From Akkermansia muciniphila (GTDB taxonomy: Bacteria > Verrucomicrobiota > Verrucomicrobiia > Verrucomicrobiales > Akkermansiaceae), in contig CAMDAD010000024.1 in assembly GCA_945888515.1 (NCBI GenBank), positions 1-47,848 on the forward strand: a DNA stretch of 47,848 nucleotides, given 5' to 3'. Below are positions 1 to 8,214 of this stretch, in pieces. Position 1 is the first letter of the stretch. Every line of letters starts with the position of its first letter. Made by a program: the position numbers and the translations under genes. The notes beneath the pieces are model-generated. The model saw only the letters and a list, made by a program, of their open reading frames with translations. It made no database searches and had not been told where the DNA came from.

Positions 1-95
1 TTACGGTCATCGTGTTTTAAGATGGCGGCATGGAACTCTTTTTTTGAGATGTCGATTCCCAGACTGTATTCGATGGTTGATTGTGTGCTTTGCAT
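1..95 (-). CDS. IS110-family transposase, N-terminal fragment (cut by window edge)
   Basis: The reverse strand from the ATG at 95-93 reads MQSTQSTIEYSLGIDISKKE and then FHAAILKHDDR up to the window edge. The GIDISKKEFHAAIL segment is the first beta strand of the RuvC-like (DEDD) domain of IS110-family transposases, and the Asp at residue 15 would be the first catalytic acid. These enzymes move their element by an RNA-guided recombination rather than by DDE chemistry. The frame runs off the window, so it is unknown whether the element is whole. No Shine-Dalgarno sequence precedes the ATG. The family assignment rests on 31 residues but the motif is characteristic. Confidence 0.8.
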   Translation of the reverse strand, partial: MQSTQSTIEYSLGIDISKKEFHAAILKHDDR

Positions 96-460
96 GTGTT
101 ACTTCTGCTTTGGTTTGAGCCACCAATAATAAGCCTTGTGGAAGCATACAGCTGATAACCTGACTCGTGATGCGGACTCGAGATCCAAGATGCGGTTCGG
201 TTTTTAACAGCATGCGAGAGAGGCGGAGTCCAGTCTGACCCTCGGGATTAAATCCTTGGTGATGTCCTAATTCGGTTTACTCCGCTTCTCCCACAAGCAA
301 GGTGGGTGGACATGCTAACAGATGCTGTCAACCTGCCCGGAACGAATCATACGAGTCTTCGGGGGCAGTCCGAGCATGGCAACATGTTAGATTATTTGAT
401 GAAAATTGGTAAGCGTTCTATGAAGCGCCTCTAGTCATAAAAGTCATAGATACTAACCTG
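96..460 (-). mobile_element. IS110 left end, long non-coding region upstream of the transposase
   Basis: No plausible coding sequence lies between the transposase start at 95 and lutB at 662, about 565 bases. In the IS110 subgroup (as opposed to IS1111) the long non-coding end lies 5' of the transposase and encodes the bridge RNA. The right boundary given here is a guess: IS110 elements have no clear terminal inverted repeats, and the only landmark I see is a direct repeat AGTCATA-AA-AGTCATA at 434-449. The remainder up to about 600 is probably flanking DNA and holds a terminator-like hairpin at 570-594. Confidence 0.55.
205..375 (-). ncRNA. Candidate IS110 bridge RNA (structured core)
   Basis: Read on the minus strand, the region can fold into several stems. 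Bases 279-290 pair with 218-229 over 12 positions with one mismatch (222/286), enclosing a 49-base internal loop that itself holds a small hairpin (245-255). CCCAC/GTGGG pairs at 290-294/302-306 around a 7-base loop. CTGCCC/GGGCAG pairs at 333-338/363-368. A 6-bp stem joins the CATGCT and AGCATG segments that flank this hairpin. Successive stems with large internal loops upstream of an IS110 transposase match the known layout of bridge RNAs, whose loops recognise target and donor DNA. The ends, the strand and the identity of the guide segments are inference. Note that mismatch 222/286 would be a G-U wobble on the plus strand, so a plus-strand RNA is not excluded. Confidence 0.5.
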
Positions 461-569
461 CGGCACTTATAACTACGACGAGTCATTCAGACGAAACTGG
501 CAACCCGGCCGCAGAACCGAGCCAACTGCTCAAGACCGATGACCTTGGTCGCACTGTAGTGCCCCTTCC

Positions 570-594
570 AAAGGATCGTCCTTTTTCTTTTTTC
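570..594 (+). terminator. Terminator-like hairpin upstream of lutB
   Basis: AAAGGA (570-575), loop TCG, TCCTTT (579-584), followed by a T-rich run to 593. The form is that of a Rho-independent terminator reading rightward, but the stem is short (6 bp) with few GC pairs. No plus-strand gene precedes it in the window, so it would end a transcript that came from a now displaced neighbour or an unannotated RNA. Confidence 0.35.
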
Positions 595-614
595 TTGGCT
601 GTCACACTCTCCGA

Positions 615-642
615 TTTCCATTTGCGGAAACTGTGCTAGGTT
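615..642 (+). promoter_or_regulatory. Possible lutB promoter
   Basis: TTTCCA at 615-620 and TAGGTT at 637-642 are 16 bases apart, about 20 bases before the lutB ATG. The -10 element is the same hexamer as in the candidate promoter of the ROK kinase gene (38207-38212). The -35 match is weak. Confidence 0.3.
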
Positions 643-661
643 TCCCGCAGCTCATAAAACC

Positions 662-2047
662 ATGCACCAACTGATCGACTCCTACGCGCAGGCCATTTCC
701 GATGAAAAGCAAGCAGCCGTCATCGATGGCTCCGCGGCCGGCACGGAAAAGCGCTACAAGGTTCTGTTTCACGACTACCAGAACCCGGATGCCCTGCGCC
801 GCCTCGCGGGCAAGATCAAGGATCACACACTACATCATTTGGAGGAATACCTACCGAAAGCCGAGGCCGCGCTGAAACAAAATGGCGCCCATGTCCACTT
901 CGCTGATTCCGCAGACGATGCCAAGGCGACGATTTTGGAAATTCTCCGCTCGCACGAAGTCACGCGCCTCACGAAATCGAAGTCGATGGCGGCGGAAGAA
1001 ATCCACCTCAATCCCTACTTGATCGAAAACGGCATCGAGTGCCTAGAATCGGACCTCGGCGAGTTCATCATCCAGCTCGATGACGATGAGCCCTCGCACA
1101 TCGTCAAGCCCATCATCCACAAGAACCGCCGGGACATCGCCAAAACATTTCTGCGCGAAGGCATCGCTAACGATTACAACGACGACCCGCAAACCATCAC
1201 CCACCGCGCCCGCTACCACCTGCGCGAAAAATACATGGAAGCCCAGGCCGTCATCACCGGTGCGAACTTTGTTTCGGCGGAATCCGGACGCCTCGTGCTG
1301 GTGACAAACGAAGGCAATACCCGCTTCGGCATGGCACCAGTGGATGTGCACATCGCCTTAGTCGGCATCGAAAAAATCGTGCCCACCGATCGTGACCTCG
1401 GCGTTTTCCTGAATTTGTTAGGTCGCTCCGCCACCGGCCAGCAGCTCACCGTTTACACAGAGTTCGTTAAAGGACCGAAGTCTCCTACCCAACCCTCTGG
1501 TCCCACCAACATGCACGTGGTGTTCATGAATAATGGCCGCACAGAAGTGCTGGAATCGAAATGCCGCGAAATTTTGCGCTGCATCCGCTGCGGTGCCTGT
1601 CAGAATGTTTGCCCGGTCTATCGCCAAGCATCGGGCCACGCCTACCGCTCGCCCTACGGCGGTCCGGTGGGTGCCGTGCTATCGCCACTGCTCTTCGGCG
1701 ACCGCTTCCCCGAACTCGCCGATCTCCCCAAGGCCTCGTCGCTCTGTGGAGCCTGCAACGAGGTCTGCCCCGTGGATATTCCAATTCCCGACTTACTCCT
1801 ACGCCTGCGCGACAAAGCGAAACAAGAAAAAGTTTACTCCCCCGGAGCACTACCGATGAGTCCCTTCGCCACGCTCGCCACCTCACCGTCCGTCTGGCGC
1901 ACCGCCATGAACATGAGCAAAGCGATGAATCATTTGCCCATGCATATGACCCCGCTCAAGCCGCTCCAAGAGTGGCTCAACCAGCGCACACTCCCCGCTT
2001 GGAAAGGCGGCGACTTCCGCAAGTGGATGGAAAAGCGCCAGAAGTAG
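662..2047 (+). CDS. lutB: LutB-type iron-sulfur protein of lactate oxidation
   Basis: 461 residues, close to the usual LutB length. The N-terminal two thirds is the LUD (DUF162) domain. The C-terminal part carries two 4Fe-4S motifs of the ferredoxin type: Cys307, Cys310, Cys313, Cys317 (CIRCGACQNVCP) and Cys362, Cys365, Cys369 (CGACNEVCP). In the family, LutA, LutB and LutC form a cytoplasmic L-lactate oxidising complex that passes electrons to the quinone pool. Here neither lutA nor lutC is next to the gene: upstream lies the IS110 end and downstream an intergenic region and the convergent hrpA. The partners may be elsewhere or lutA may have been separated by the insertion. The start ATG has no Shine-Dalgarno sequence. 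Confidence 0.9.
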   Translation: MHQLIDSYAQAISDEKQAAVIDGSAAGTEKRYKVLFHDYQNPDALRRLAGKIKDHTLHHLEEYLPKAEAALKQNGAHVHFADSADDAKATILEILRSHEVTRLTKSKSMAAEEIHLNPYLIENGIECLESDLGEFIIQLDDDEPSHIVKPIIHKNRRDIAKTFLREGIANDYNDDPQTITHRARYHLREKYMEAQAVITGANFVSAESGRLVLVTNEGNTRFGMAPVDVHIALVGIEKIVPTDRDLGVFLNLLGRSATGQQLTVYTEFVKGPKSPTQPSGPTNMHVVFMNNGRTEVLESKCREILRCIRCGACQNVCPVYRQASGHAYRSPYGGPVGAVLSPLLFGDRFPELADLPKASSLCGACNEVCPVDIPIPDLLLRLRDKAKQEKVYSPGALPMSPFATLATSPSVWRTAMNMSKAMNHLPMHMTPLKPLQEWLNQRTLPAWKGGDFRKWMEKRQK

Positions 2048-2091
2048 TCCGTGGCGGTGGCATCTTTCTCCCGGCCAATCAGATGACAGAG

Positions 2092-2121
2092 GAAAAAATC
2101 AAAATCAAAATCAAAAATCCT
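2092..2121. repeat. AAAATC microsatellite-like tract
   Basis: After the lutB stop the sequence AAAATC is repeated about four times in a row (AATCAAAATCAAAATC core), followed by a TCCTC-rich stretch. Hexamer tracts of this kind can gain or lose units by slippage. No gene covers it. The rest of the 2048-2317 gap holds the imperfect repeat at 2181-2251 and nothing else I can name. Confidence 0.5.
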
Positions 2122-2180
2122 CTATCCTCAATCGTCAATCTGCCTTTTACTTTTCCCTCAAACCTGCATTCTTCTTTCTG

Positions 2181-2251
2181 CTCTCTGTGGTGACACAGCT
2201 TCTTCAAAAATCGGTGCCTTCAGTGGACCTCAGTGTATCAGTGGTAAAAAT
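2181..2251. repeat. Degenerate copies of a TCAGTG/CTCTGTGGTGA-type intergenic repeat
   Basis: CTCTCTGTGGTGACACAG at 2181-2198 and three TCAGTG units between 2220 and 2243, ending in GTGGTAAAAAT. On the minus strand this reads ACCACTGATACACTGAGG, which resembles the ACCACAGAGACACAGAGG-type sequence I know from intergenic regions of several environmental phyla. The repeat has no assigned function; the match is from memory and by eye. Confidence 0.35.
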
Positions 2252-2317
2252 ACCTCTACTCGCCACACGAGACTGAAGCCGACGAGACGGGCGACGCTCC
2301 CTGAAAGGCTCTCCCTG

Positions 2318-5300
2318 TCACTCCAACCCCTCCCACGCCATCCGGATCTTCTTCTCGGAGATACTCCCCTTAACCGGAATATTCGGCGCGAAAAGCGAGA
2401 CACGGTATTCTAACAACATCCACCCCATCGGCCACAGCTCGCACCGCTGCGGCGCGCGCTTCCACGCATCAAACCAGCACTCCCACTGTTCCCGCACGCG
2501 TTCCATTTTTTCCAAATCCTTCTGAATCGGTAAGCTCTGCAAGCGATCGATGCGCATCTGGATCGCTTGCAAGTGACGAGGGTAATCGCACAAGGCCGCA
2601 TGCCCCGCGCGCCACGCAAATTGTTCACGTAACATCCATTGCAGTTGCTCTTCGATGTCTTGCGCCACCGCCGCAAGAAATTTCGATCCACGCTGCCGCC
2701 CACACCATTCTAACAGATTTGGCACTTGCGAGACAATCGCATCGAGCGCCTTGCCCACCGGGATAGCCGCCGCATGCCAGTCGCCGCGCGCTTTCTCCGC
2801 TGCACGCGAAAATTCCTCCGCATTCCGCGGCAAACAGCCTAGTGCCCCTTCCGCCGCGAGTTGCAACAGAGCCTCGAGCTTCGTGCCGCCCACACCGATG
2901 CGCGGCAACTCGACCCGCGCTGCCAGACCTAACGGAAATTTCTTGGTGAGATACGCCACCTGATCCGGTTGCGCCAGCATCAGCAAACGCACACATCCGG
3001 TGCGATGCGATTGTCGCGCCTGTTCCGCCTGATGAAAAGCCTGCACGCCGACGCTTTGTCCTTCATCAACGAGCGCGGGATAGGCATAGCCGCCCGTGCT
3101 TTCCACTCGCTCAGGGATCACCTCTATCGGCCAGGTTTTCGCGCCGCTGCACTGCCACTCTTCATTCGCATGCTCTTCCAACCGCTGGCGCAGGAGCGGC
3201 CTGAGTTTTTCGCGCATCTCCGCCAGATCGGTGCCCAGCAGGATTTCATTGCCGTCGTCATCGCAGACCCAGCATTTCACCTGCCACTCGGGCGGCAGCG
3301 CGCGCAGATCGATGTCCGACTCCGGCACACTGTAGCGCACACGCTTTTGCACTTGTTCGATCAAAGCCTGCACCAAGGTTTGATTCGGCAACTGATCCGC
3401 ATGAAGATCCACAAACCCACGCACAAATTCACTAATCGGCATACACGCCTTGCGCAGATCCTTCGGTAATGCACGCACCAAACATTCAACACGATCCGTT
3501 AGATAACCCAGCACCCCCCATTGCAGCGCGGCCTCGGGAAAATCCCAAAGCTGATCGATGTGCACGCCGATCGTGACACCATCATCGCGCTCGCCAGGTG
3601 CCATCGCATAATAGACGCTGTATTCCTGATCGCCCCAGGTGACCGTATCGGGAAAATCCGACAAGTCTTCTAACAAACTTTCCTCCCACACCACATCCGC
3701 TACTTCCACGAACAAGGTCTTTTCCTGCTCCATGCGCCACTGGTGAAAGGCCTTCGCCGTGCACATGCCTTGCGGGATCCTTTCATGAAAAAACGCAAAC
3801 ACCTGCTCCTCGCTCCAGAGGTAATCCGGACGTCGCATCTTCACTTCCATCAAACGCACCTCTTCACGCACTTGCTGCAAGCGCTGCAAGGACGGACACG
3901 CCGCTCGAATGCCACCACCAAGCAATCCTTCTCGAATAAACACCTCACGTGCGGCGGCAGGATCGATGCGCCCCCAGTGCACGGGCCGGTCTTTCACCAC
4001 CACCAAGCCACCGCACAGCACGGTTTCCTTGGCATACACCGCCCCCTGCTTTTCTTCCCAATACCCGTGACTGTAGCGATACGTGCATAGATGCGATGCC
4101 ACTTGCTCGACCCATGTCGGATCGATCCGTGCCATGCGCCGTGCCCACAGTCGCGTGGTCTCGACAATCTCCATGCCGATCACCCAGTCGTAGCGTTTCA
4201 CCGGAAACAAGCCCGACCCTGGAAACACAGCAAACGCGCCGCCACTCGCGCTGCGATAGACTTTTTCCTGCCCATCCCAGAGCGCGAATTGCCGTGGCAC
4301 CCCCGCGAGCAAGGACCGGTGCAACGGATCATACGCCGCCTGCCACTCAGCATCTCCCGATTCAAGGCGCAGCATCGGCGCAGGGATTTCCCAACGCAAT
4401 TCGCGTTTGCACAAATCTAACAATTCCTCATGAATGTTCGCCCATTCCATGGCGCGACGCATGTTTAGAAATGTCTCGTTGCAATACTTGCGCAGCGCAT
4501 TGCGCCGCCACTTGTCCTTTTCTTGAAAGCGTTGCAGGTCCAACCACAGGCGCAACAGTGAAAAAAAGTCCGACTGCGGATGCTTCCATCGGGCGTGCGC
4601 GGCATCAGCTTCTTTCTGTTTTTCGGCGGGTCTTTCGCGTGGGTCGCTACTCTCCAGCGCCGCGATCACTGGCAATAATTCTAACAAACACCGCTCATGG
4701 CTCGCCTCTAACAACATCCGCGCCAACCGCGGATCAACGGGCATGCGCGCCATCTGCCGCCCGGCCTCGGTGAGTTGCTTGTCCTTGCGAATCGCCCCGA
4801 CCTCGCGCAGCGTCCGGTATCCCTCCGACACGGCCTTCGTTGCAGGAGCATCGATCAAAGGAAACTCCTCAATCGACGGCAGACCTAACGAAATCATCCG
4901 CAGAATTACACCTGCCAATGAACTGCGACGGATCTCTGGATCGGTAAATTCTGGGCGTTCGGCGAGATCCTCTTCGTCATACAAACGCACACAAATTCCC
5001 TCCTTTACCCGACCGCATCGGCCCTTGCGCTGTCGCGCGCTCGCTTGGCTCACGGGCTCGATCTGCAAGCGCTGCACGCCCCGCGCCGGACTCCAGCGAC
5101 TCACCCGCGCAACACCAGAATCGACCACGCTCGTGATGCGAGGAATCGTCAGCGATGTCTCGGCCACGTTCGTCGCCAGAATCACCCGCCGCAAATTGCC
5201 TGGAGAAAACACTCGCTGTTGATCGCCCATGCTCAAGCGCGCGAACAAGGGTAAAATTTCCGTGCGAAAGTATCGTCGCCCTTCTAACGCATCCGCACAC

Positions 5301-6046
5301 TCGCGAATCTCTTTTTCCCCGGGCAAAAAAACCAACACATCGCCCACGGGATCGATGTCGCTGAGCCAATCCACTGCCCTCGCCACATGCTGCGGCAGTT
5401 CTTCCTCATCATTCGGCGGCAGGAAAAATTCGTCCACTCCATAGGTCCGCCCCTCCGCCTGAATGATTGGCACCTCCTGCCCACGGTCGCGGAAAAAATC
5501 CGCGAAGGCTCCCGCGTCAAGCGTAGCCGACGAAATCACTATTTTTAGCGCCGGCCTCTTTCGACGCAGCTCTTTCAGATAACCTAACAGGAAGTCAATA
5601 TTCAGCGAGCGCTCGTGCGCTTCATCGAGTATGATCGCATCATAACGCTTCAGCATCCGGTCCCCCTGCGTCTCCGCGAGAAGAATGCCGTCGGTCATGA
5701 ACTTTATGCGAGTCTGTGGCGAAATTTTTTCATCAAACCGCACCTGATACCCCACCAGTCCCCCGAGTGGTTGTTTCAGCTCCTCCGCCACCCGCTTCGC
5801 CACACTCACCGCAGCAATCCGCCGCGGTTGTGTGACGCCGATTAACCCCATCTTGTCGGCATAGATTTCGCGCAGGACCTCCGTGACCATCTTGGGCAAC
5901 TGCGTCGTTTTCCCCGAACCCGTCTCACTCACCACCACTACCACATCATGATCGCGCAGTGCCTGCATGATATCAGCACGCCTTGACACCACCGGCAACT
6001 CCGCTGGGTAATGCCACTCCATCTGCAACGACTCCTCCACAGCCAT
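2318..6046 (-). CDS. hrpA: ATP-dependent RNA helicase HrpA
   Basis: 1242 residues, near the usual HrpA length of about 1300. Helicase motifs are in order: Walker A ETGSGKTT (41-48), TQPRR (72-76), DEAH (141-144), SAT (173-175) and motif VI QRKGRCGR, followed by the HA2/OB region and the long DUF3418 C-terminus that separates HrpA from HrpB. DEAH/RHA helicases unwind RNA with NTP; E. coli HrpA acts on stalled or collided ribosomes and in fimbrial mRNA processing. The gene is the last of the long minus-strand series, 110 bases after argB, and converges with lutB. Ten of its TTA leucine codons that I located are followed by GA or GG (see findings). Confidence 0.95.
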   Translation of the reverse strand: MAVEESLQMEWHYPAELPVVSRRADIMQALRDHDVVVVVSETGSGKTTQLPKMVTEVLREIYADKMGLIGVTQPRRIAAVSVAKRVAEELKQPLGGLVGYQVRFDEKISPQTRIKFMTDGILLAETQGDRMLKRYDAIILDEAHERSLNIDFLLGYLKELRRKRPALKIVISSATLDAGAFADFFRDRGQEVPIIQAEGRTYGVDEFFLPPNDEEELPQHVARAVDWLSDIDPVGDVLVFLPGEKEIRECADALEGRRYFRTEILPLFARLSMGDQQRVFSPGNLRRVILATNVAETSLTIPRITSVVDSGVARVSRWSPARGVQRLQIEPVSQASARQRKGRCGRVKEGICVRLYDEEDLAERPEFTDPEIRRSSLAGVILRMISLGLPSIEEFPLIDAPATKAVSEGYRTLREVGAIRKDKQLTEAGRQMARMPVDPRLARMLLEASHERCLLELLPVIAALESSDPRERPAEKQKEADAAHARWKHPQSDFFSLLRLWLDLQRFQEKDKWRRNALRKYCNETFLNMRRAMEWANIHEELLDLCKRELRWEIPAPMLRLESGDAEWQAAYDPLHRSLLAGVPRQFALWDGQEKVYRSASGGAFAVFPGSGLFPVKRYDWVIGMEIVETTRLWARRMARIDPTWVEQVASHLCTYRYSHGYWEEKQGAVYAKETVLCGGLVVVKDRPVHWGRIDPAAAREVFIREGLLGGGIRAACPSLQRLQQVREEVRLMEVKMRRPDYLWSEEQVFAFFHERIPQGMCTAKAFHQWRMEQEKTLFVEVADVVWEESLLEDLSDFPDTVTWGDQEYSVYYAMAPGERDDGVTIGVHIDQLWDFPEAALQWGVLGYLTDRVECLVRALPKDLRKACMPISEFVRGFVDLHADQLPNQTLVQALIEQVQKRVRYSVPESDIDLRALPPEWQVKCWVCDDDGNEILLGTDLAEMREKLRPLLRQRLEEHANEEWQCSGAKTWPIEVIPERVESTGGYAYPALVDEGQSVGVQAFHQAEQARQSHRTGCVRLLMLAQPDQVAYLTKKFPLGLAARVELPRIGVGGTKLEALLQLAAEGALGCLPRNAEEFSRAAEKARGDWHAAAIPVGKALDAIVSQVPNLLEWCGRQRGSKFLAAVAQDIEEQLQWMLREQFAWRAGHAALCDYPRHLQAIQMRIDRLQSLPIQKDLEKMERVREQWECWFDAWKRAPQRCELWPMGWMLLEYRVSLFAPNIPVKGSISEKKIRMAWEGLE

Positions 6047-6156
6047 GCCTTAGCCGTTCTGATCACGATTGAAAAGAGGAACTTGGATGAGGGGATGAAA
6101 ACAGGGGCCGCAAAAAACACCTATCGTTAGCGATCTCAAGACTCTCCGCCCATCGC

Positions 6157-7035
6157 CTAGCGCGACACTTCAGTGCCGATTCCCTTTTCGGTAAAAATCT
6201 CTAACAATAACGCATGCGGTAGGCGTCCGTCGATGAAATGCACCTTGCGCACGCCGGCATTTAGCGCATCGAGCGCGCTCTTGATCTTGGGGATCATGCC
6301 ACCAGAAATGATACCATCGGCAATCATCGCATCGGCCTCGGCGCGGTTGACCGACTTGATCAAGGTCGATGGATCGCTCGGATCGCGCATCAAACCGGGA
6401 ACATCAGAGAGATACACCAACTTGGCTACCCGCAATTCCTTGGCCAATGCCGCCGCAGCAAGATCCGCGTTGATGTTGAGTGGTTTGCCGGTCGATAACT
6501 CCGCAGCCAGTGGAGAAATCACAGGCACGATGCCAGCATTGTGAGCTGACTCCATGCGACCCAACTGACAGCCCACCACCTCGCCCACGCGACCGATATC
6601 GACACGATTGCCATCTCTGTCAGTGACCTTCATTTTTTCGCCGAAGAACACATCCGTTCCGGGAATGCCCACGGCTTTACCACCGAACTCCCGAATCATC
6701 TTCACGAGGCCTGGATTGATTTCCTCTGATAAAACATTCTCCACTATCGAGATCGCCTCCTCCGTCGTAACGCGGAAACCGCCGACAAAACGAGCCTCCA
6801 AACCTGCGGCTTCCATGGCTGCTGAGATCGCCTTGCCGCCGCCATGCACTACGATGGGATTGATGCCTGCGACTTCGAGAAAAACAATATCTCGCATCAC
6901 CTTCGCCACCAACTCAGGATCCTCCATGGCAGACCCGCCCATTTTCACCAGCACCGTTTTACCACGAAACGCCTGCAAATACGGCAAGGCTTCGATCAGT
7001 GCTTCTGCTTTAGCGGTTGGGTGCGACAAACTCAT
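6157..7035 (-). CDS. argB: Acetylglutamate kinase
   Basis: 292 residues, normal for ArgB. It phosphorylates N-acetylglutamate in the second step of arginine synthesis. Family signatures: KMGGSAM near residue 31 (phosphate-binding Lys and Gly), VVHGGGK near 62-68 (substrate and ATP contacts), NINADLAAAALA near 193-204 and SGGMIPK near 245 (the Lys that contacts ATP). The gene follows the esterase by 48 bases and precedes hrpA by 110 bases on the same strand. No other arginine gene is near. The start ATG lacks a Shine-Dalgarno sequence. Confidence 0.97.
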   Translation of the reverse strand: MSLSHPTAKAEALIEALPYLQAFRGKTVLVKMGGSAMEDPELVAKVMRDIVFLEVAGINPIVVHGGGKAISAAMEAAGLEARFVGGFRVTTEEAISIVENVLSEEINPGLVKMIREFGGKAVGIPGTDVFFGEKMKVTDRDGNRVDIGRVGEVVGCQLGRMESAHNAGIVPVISPLAAELSTGKPLNINADLAAAALAKELRVAKLVYLSDVPGLMRDPSDPSTLIKSVNRAEADAMIADGIISGGMIPKIKSALDALNAGVRKVHFIDGRLPHALLLEIFTEKGIGTEVSR

Positions 7036-7083
7036 GCGGCACAGACAAACACAATTACCCTGAAAAAACCACTGTTTTTTCGA

Positions 7084-8214
7084 TCACTTCGGCGCCCTCA
7101 CCTCCAGAAGAGCGGTTGCGATCGTAGAAGGATCCGCTCGTTCACTGAGAGATTGCTCGATGGCTTTAGCACTGCGTGCGACCTTGCCTGAAAAGACATC
7201 CTTGTCATTCCAGGTCACTCGAACCTCTTTGTCTAGATTCAGCAGCGTGTCTGACAAACGCAGTGTCAGTTTCATCACATCTGTGGATGATAGAGAAATG
7301 TGCTGGCCCTCGCAACGAGCTTCGATCAGTTGTCCCGCCCTCGCTTGCGCGGGGTCCACCGAGAGCCAATACAAGCGCGGGCTGATGATATCATCCTGAT
7401 ACCAACTCACCGCCTTTGGCCAGGGTTGTCGAGTGAACTTCAACATCCATGGCACAGCAACGGCATCCTGACGGTTCATCCAATGTCCACATTCCGCATA
7501 AGATTTGAAAAAATGAACATACGAATTTGGGTTTACTTTTTCGAGTGTATCGAGTTTTTCCGCCCATTTCTGACAAATTTCATTGCGTTGATACGCCGCA
7601 TCCTTTCCACCCACCTGAAGAGAAAACGGTACGTTGCGGAGATTGATAGGATTCGCTTCATTCGGGTGCCCCGCCATCATGGCAGCGGATGCCCAACGGT
7701 CGGCCATCCGCGGACCAATCTGATAGACGCCATCACCACCTGCTGAATAGCCCATCACGTATACTTTGTCCGGATTGACGCCATGAAGCGCGATGCAATT
7801 GGCAATCAGACGATCGAATAAGCCGTCGATGTGACCCTCATGCCAAAGATTCCACGTGTTGGTGGGAGCACGCGGCGCGATGTAAAGAGATCCCTCGGGC
7901 TCATAGAGTCGGATTTGATTTTGCCATTGGCCATCGTTGACCTGAGCAGTCGTGCCGCCACCACCGTGCAGTGAGATCACCAAGGGCCGACCGCCCTCCG
8001 GTGCCGCACCGATCTCGCGCACAAGCAAACGCATGGTTTTATCGCCGATCACGATCTCTTTTTTTTCCATTTCGGCGGCACGAGTCTGACGAAGTGTGGC
8101 GAGCGTTTGCTCCCATTGCTTCTTCACTATGGCCTCAGCATCTACTCGACTGAGAAAGGATTCCTCGGCATGACTGGCTAAACAAAATAACAAGAAAAAG
8201 ACGATGGATTTCAT
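7084..8214 (-). CDS. Secreted alpha/beta hydrolase (PHB depolymerase-like esterase)
   Basis: 376 residues from the ATG at 8214, chosen because it opens a clear signal peptide (MKSIVFFLLFCLASHA) and forms an ATGA overlap with the upstream gene. The domain has an oxyanion motif SLHGGGG, the nucleophile elbow GYSAGG, an Asp in GGKD and a His in CGHW, so a full Ser-Asp-His triad is visible. The fold class matches the LpqC/PHB depolymerase or feruloyl-esterase-like hydrolases. The substrate cannot be read from sequence. It is the last of four overlapping or abutting genes from metG, so it is probably co-translated with the GYF/RDD membrane protein. Confidence 0.75.
   Translation of the reverse strand: MKSIVFFLLFCLASHAEESFLSRVDAEAIVKKQWEQTLATLRQTRAAEMEKKEIVIGDKTMRLLVREIGAAPEGGRPLVISLHGGGGTTAQVNDGQWQNQIRLYEPEGSLYIAPRAPTNTWNLWHEGHIDGLFDRLIANCIALHGVNPDKVYVMGYSAGGDGVYQIGPRMADRWASAAMMAGHPNEANPINLRNVPFSLQVGGKDAAYQRNEICQKWAEKLDTLEKVNPNSYVHFFKSYAECGHWMNRQDAVAVPWMLKFTRQPWPKAVSWYQDDIISPRLYWLSVDPAQARAGQLIEARCEGQHISLSSTDVMKLTLRLSDTLLNLDKEVRVTWNDKDVFSGKVARSAKAIEQSLSERADPSTIATALLEVRAPK

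Noticed and set aside
2253-2317. Search for a terminator after hrpA
   Set aside because: AGGGAG occurs twice as a direct, not inverted, repeat; no stable hairpin with a T tract was seen.
7062-7081. GAAAAAAC-CACT-GTTTTTTC hairpin between the esterase gene and argB
   Set aside because: The stem is almost all A-T with no separate T tract, so it is too weak to call a terminator.
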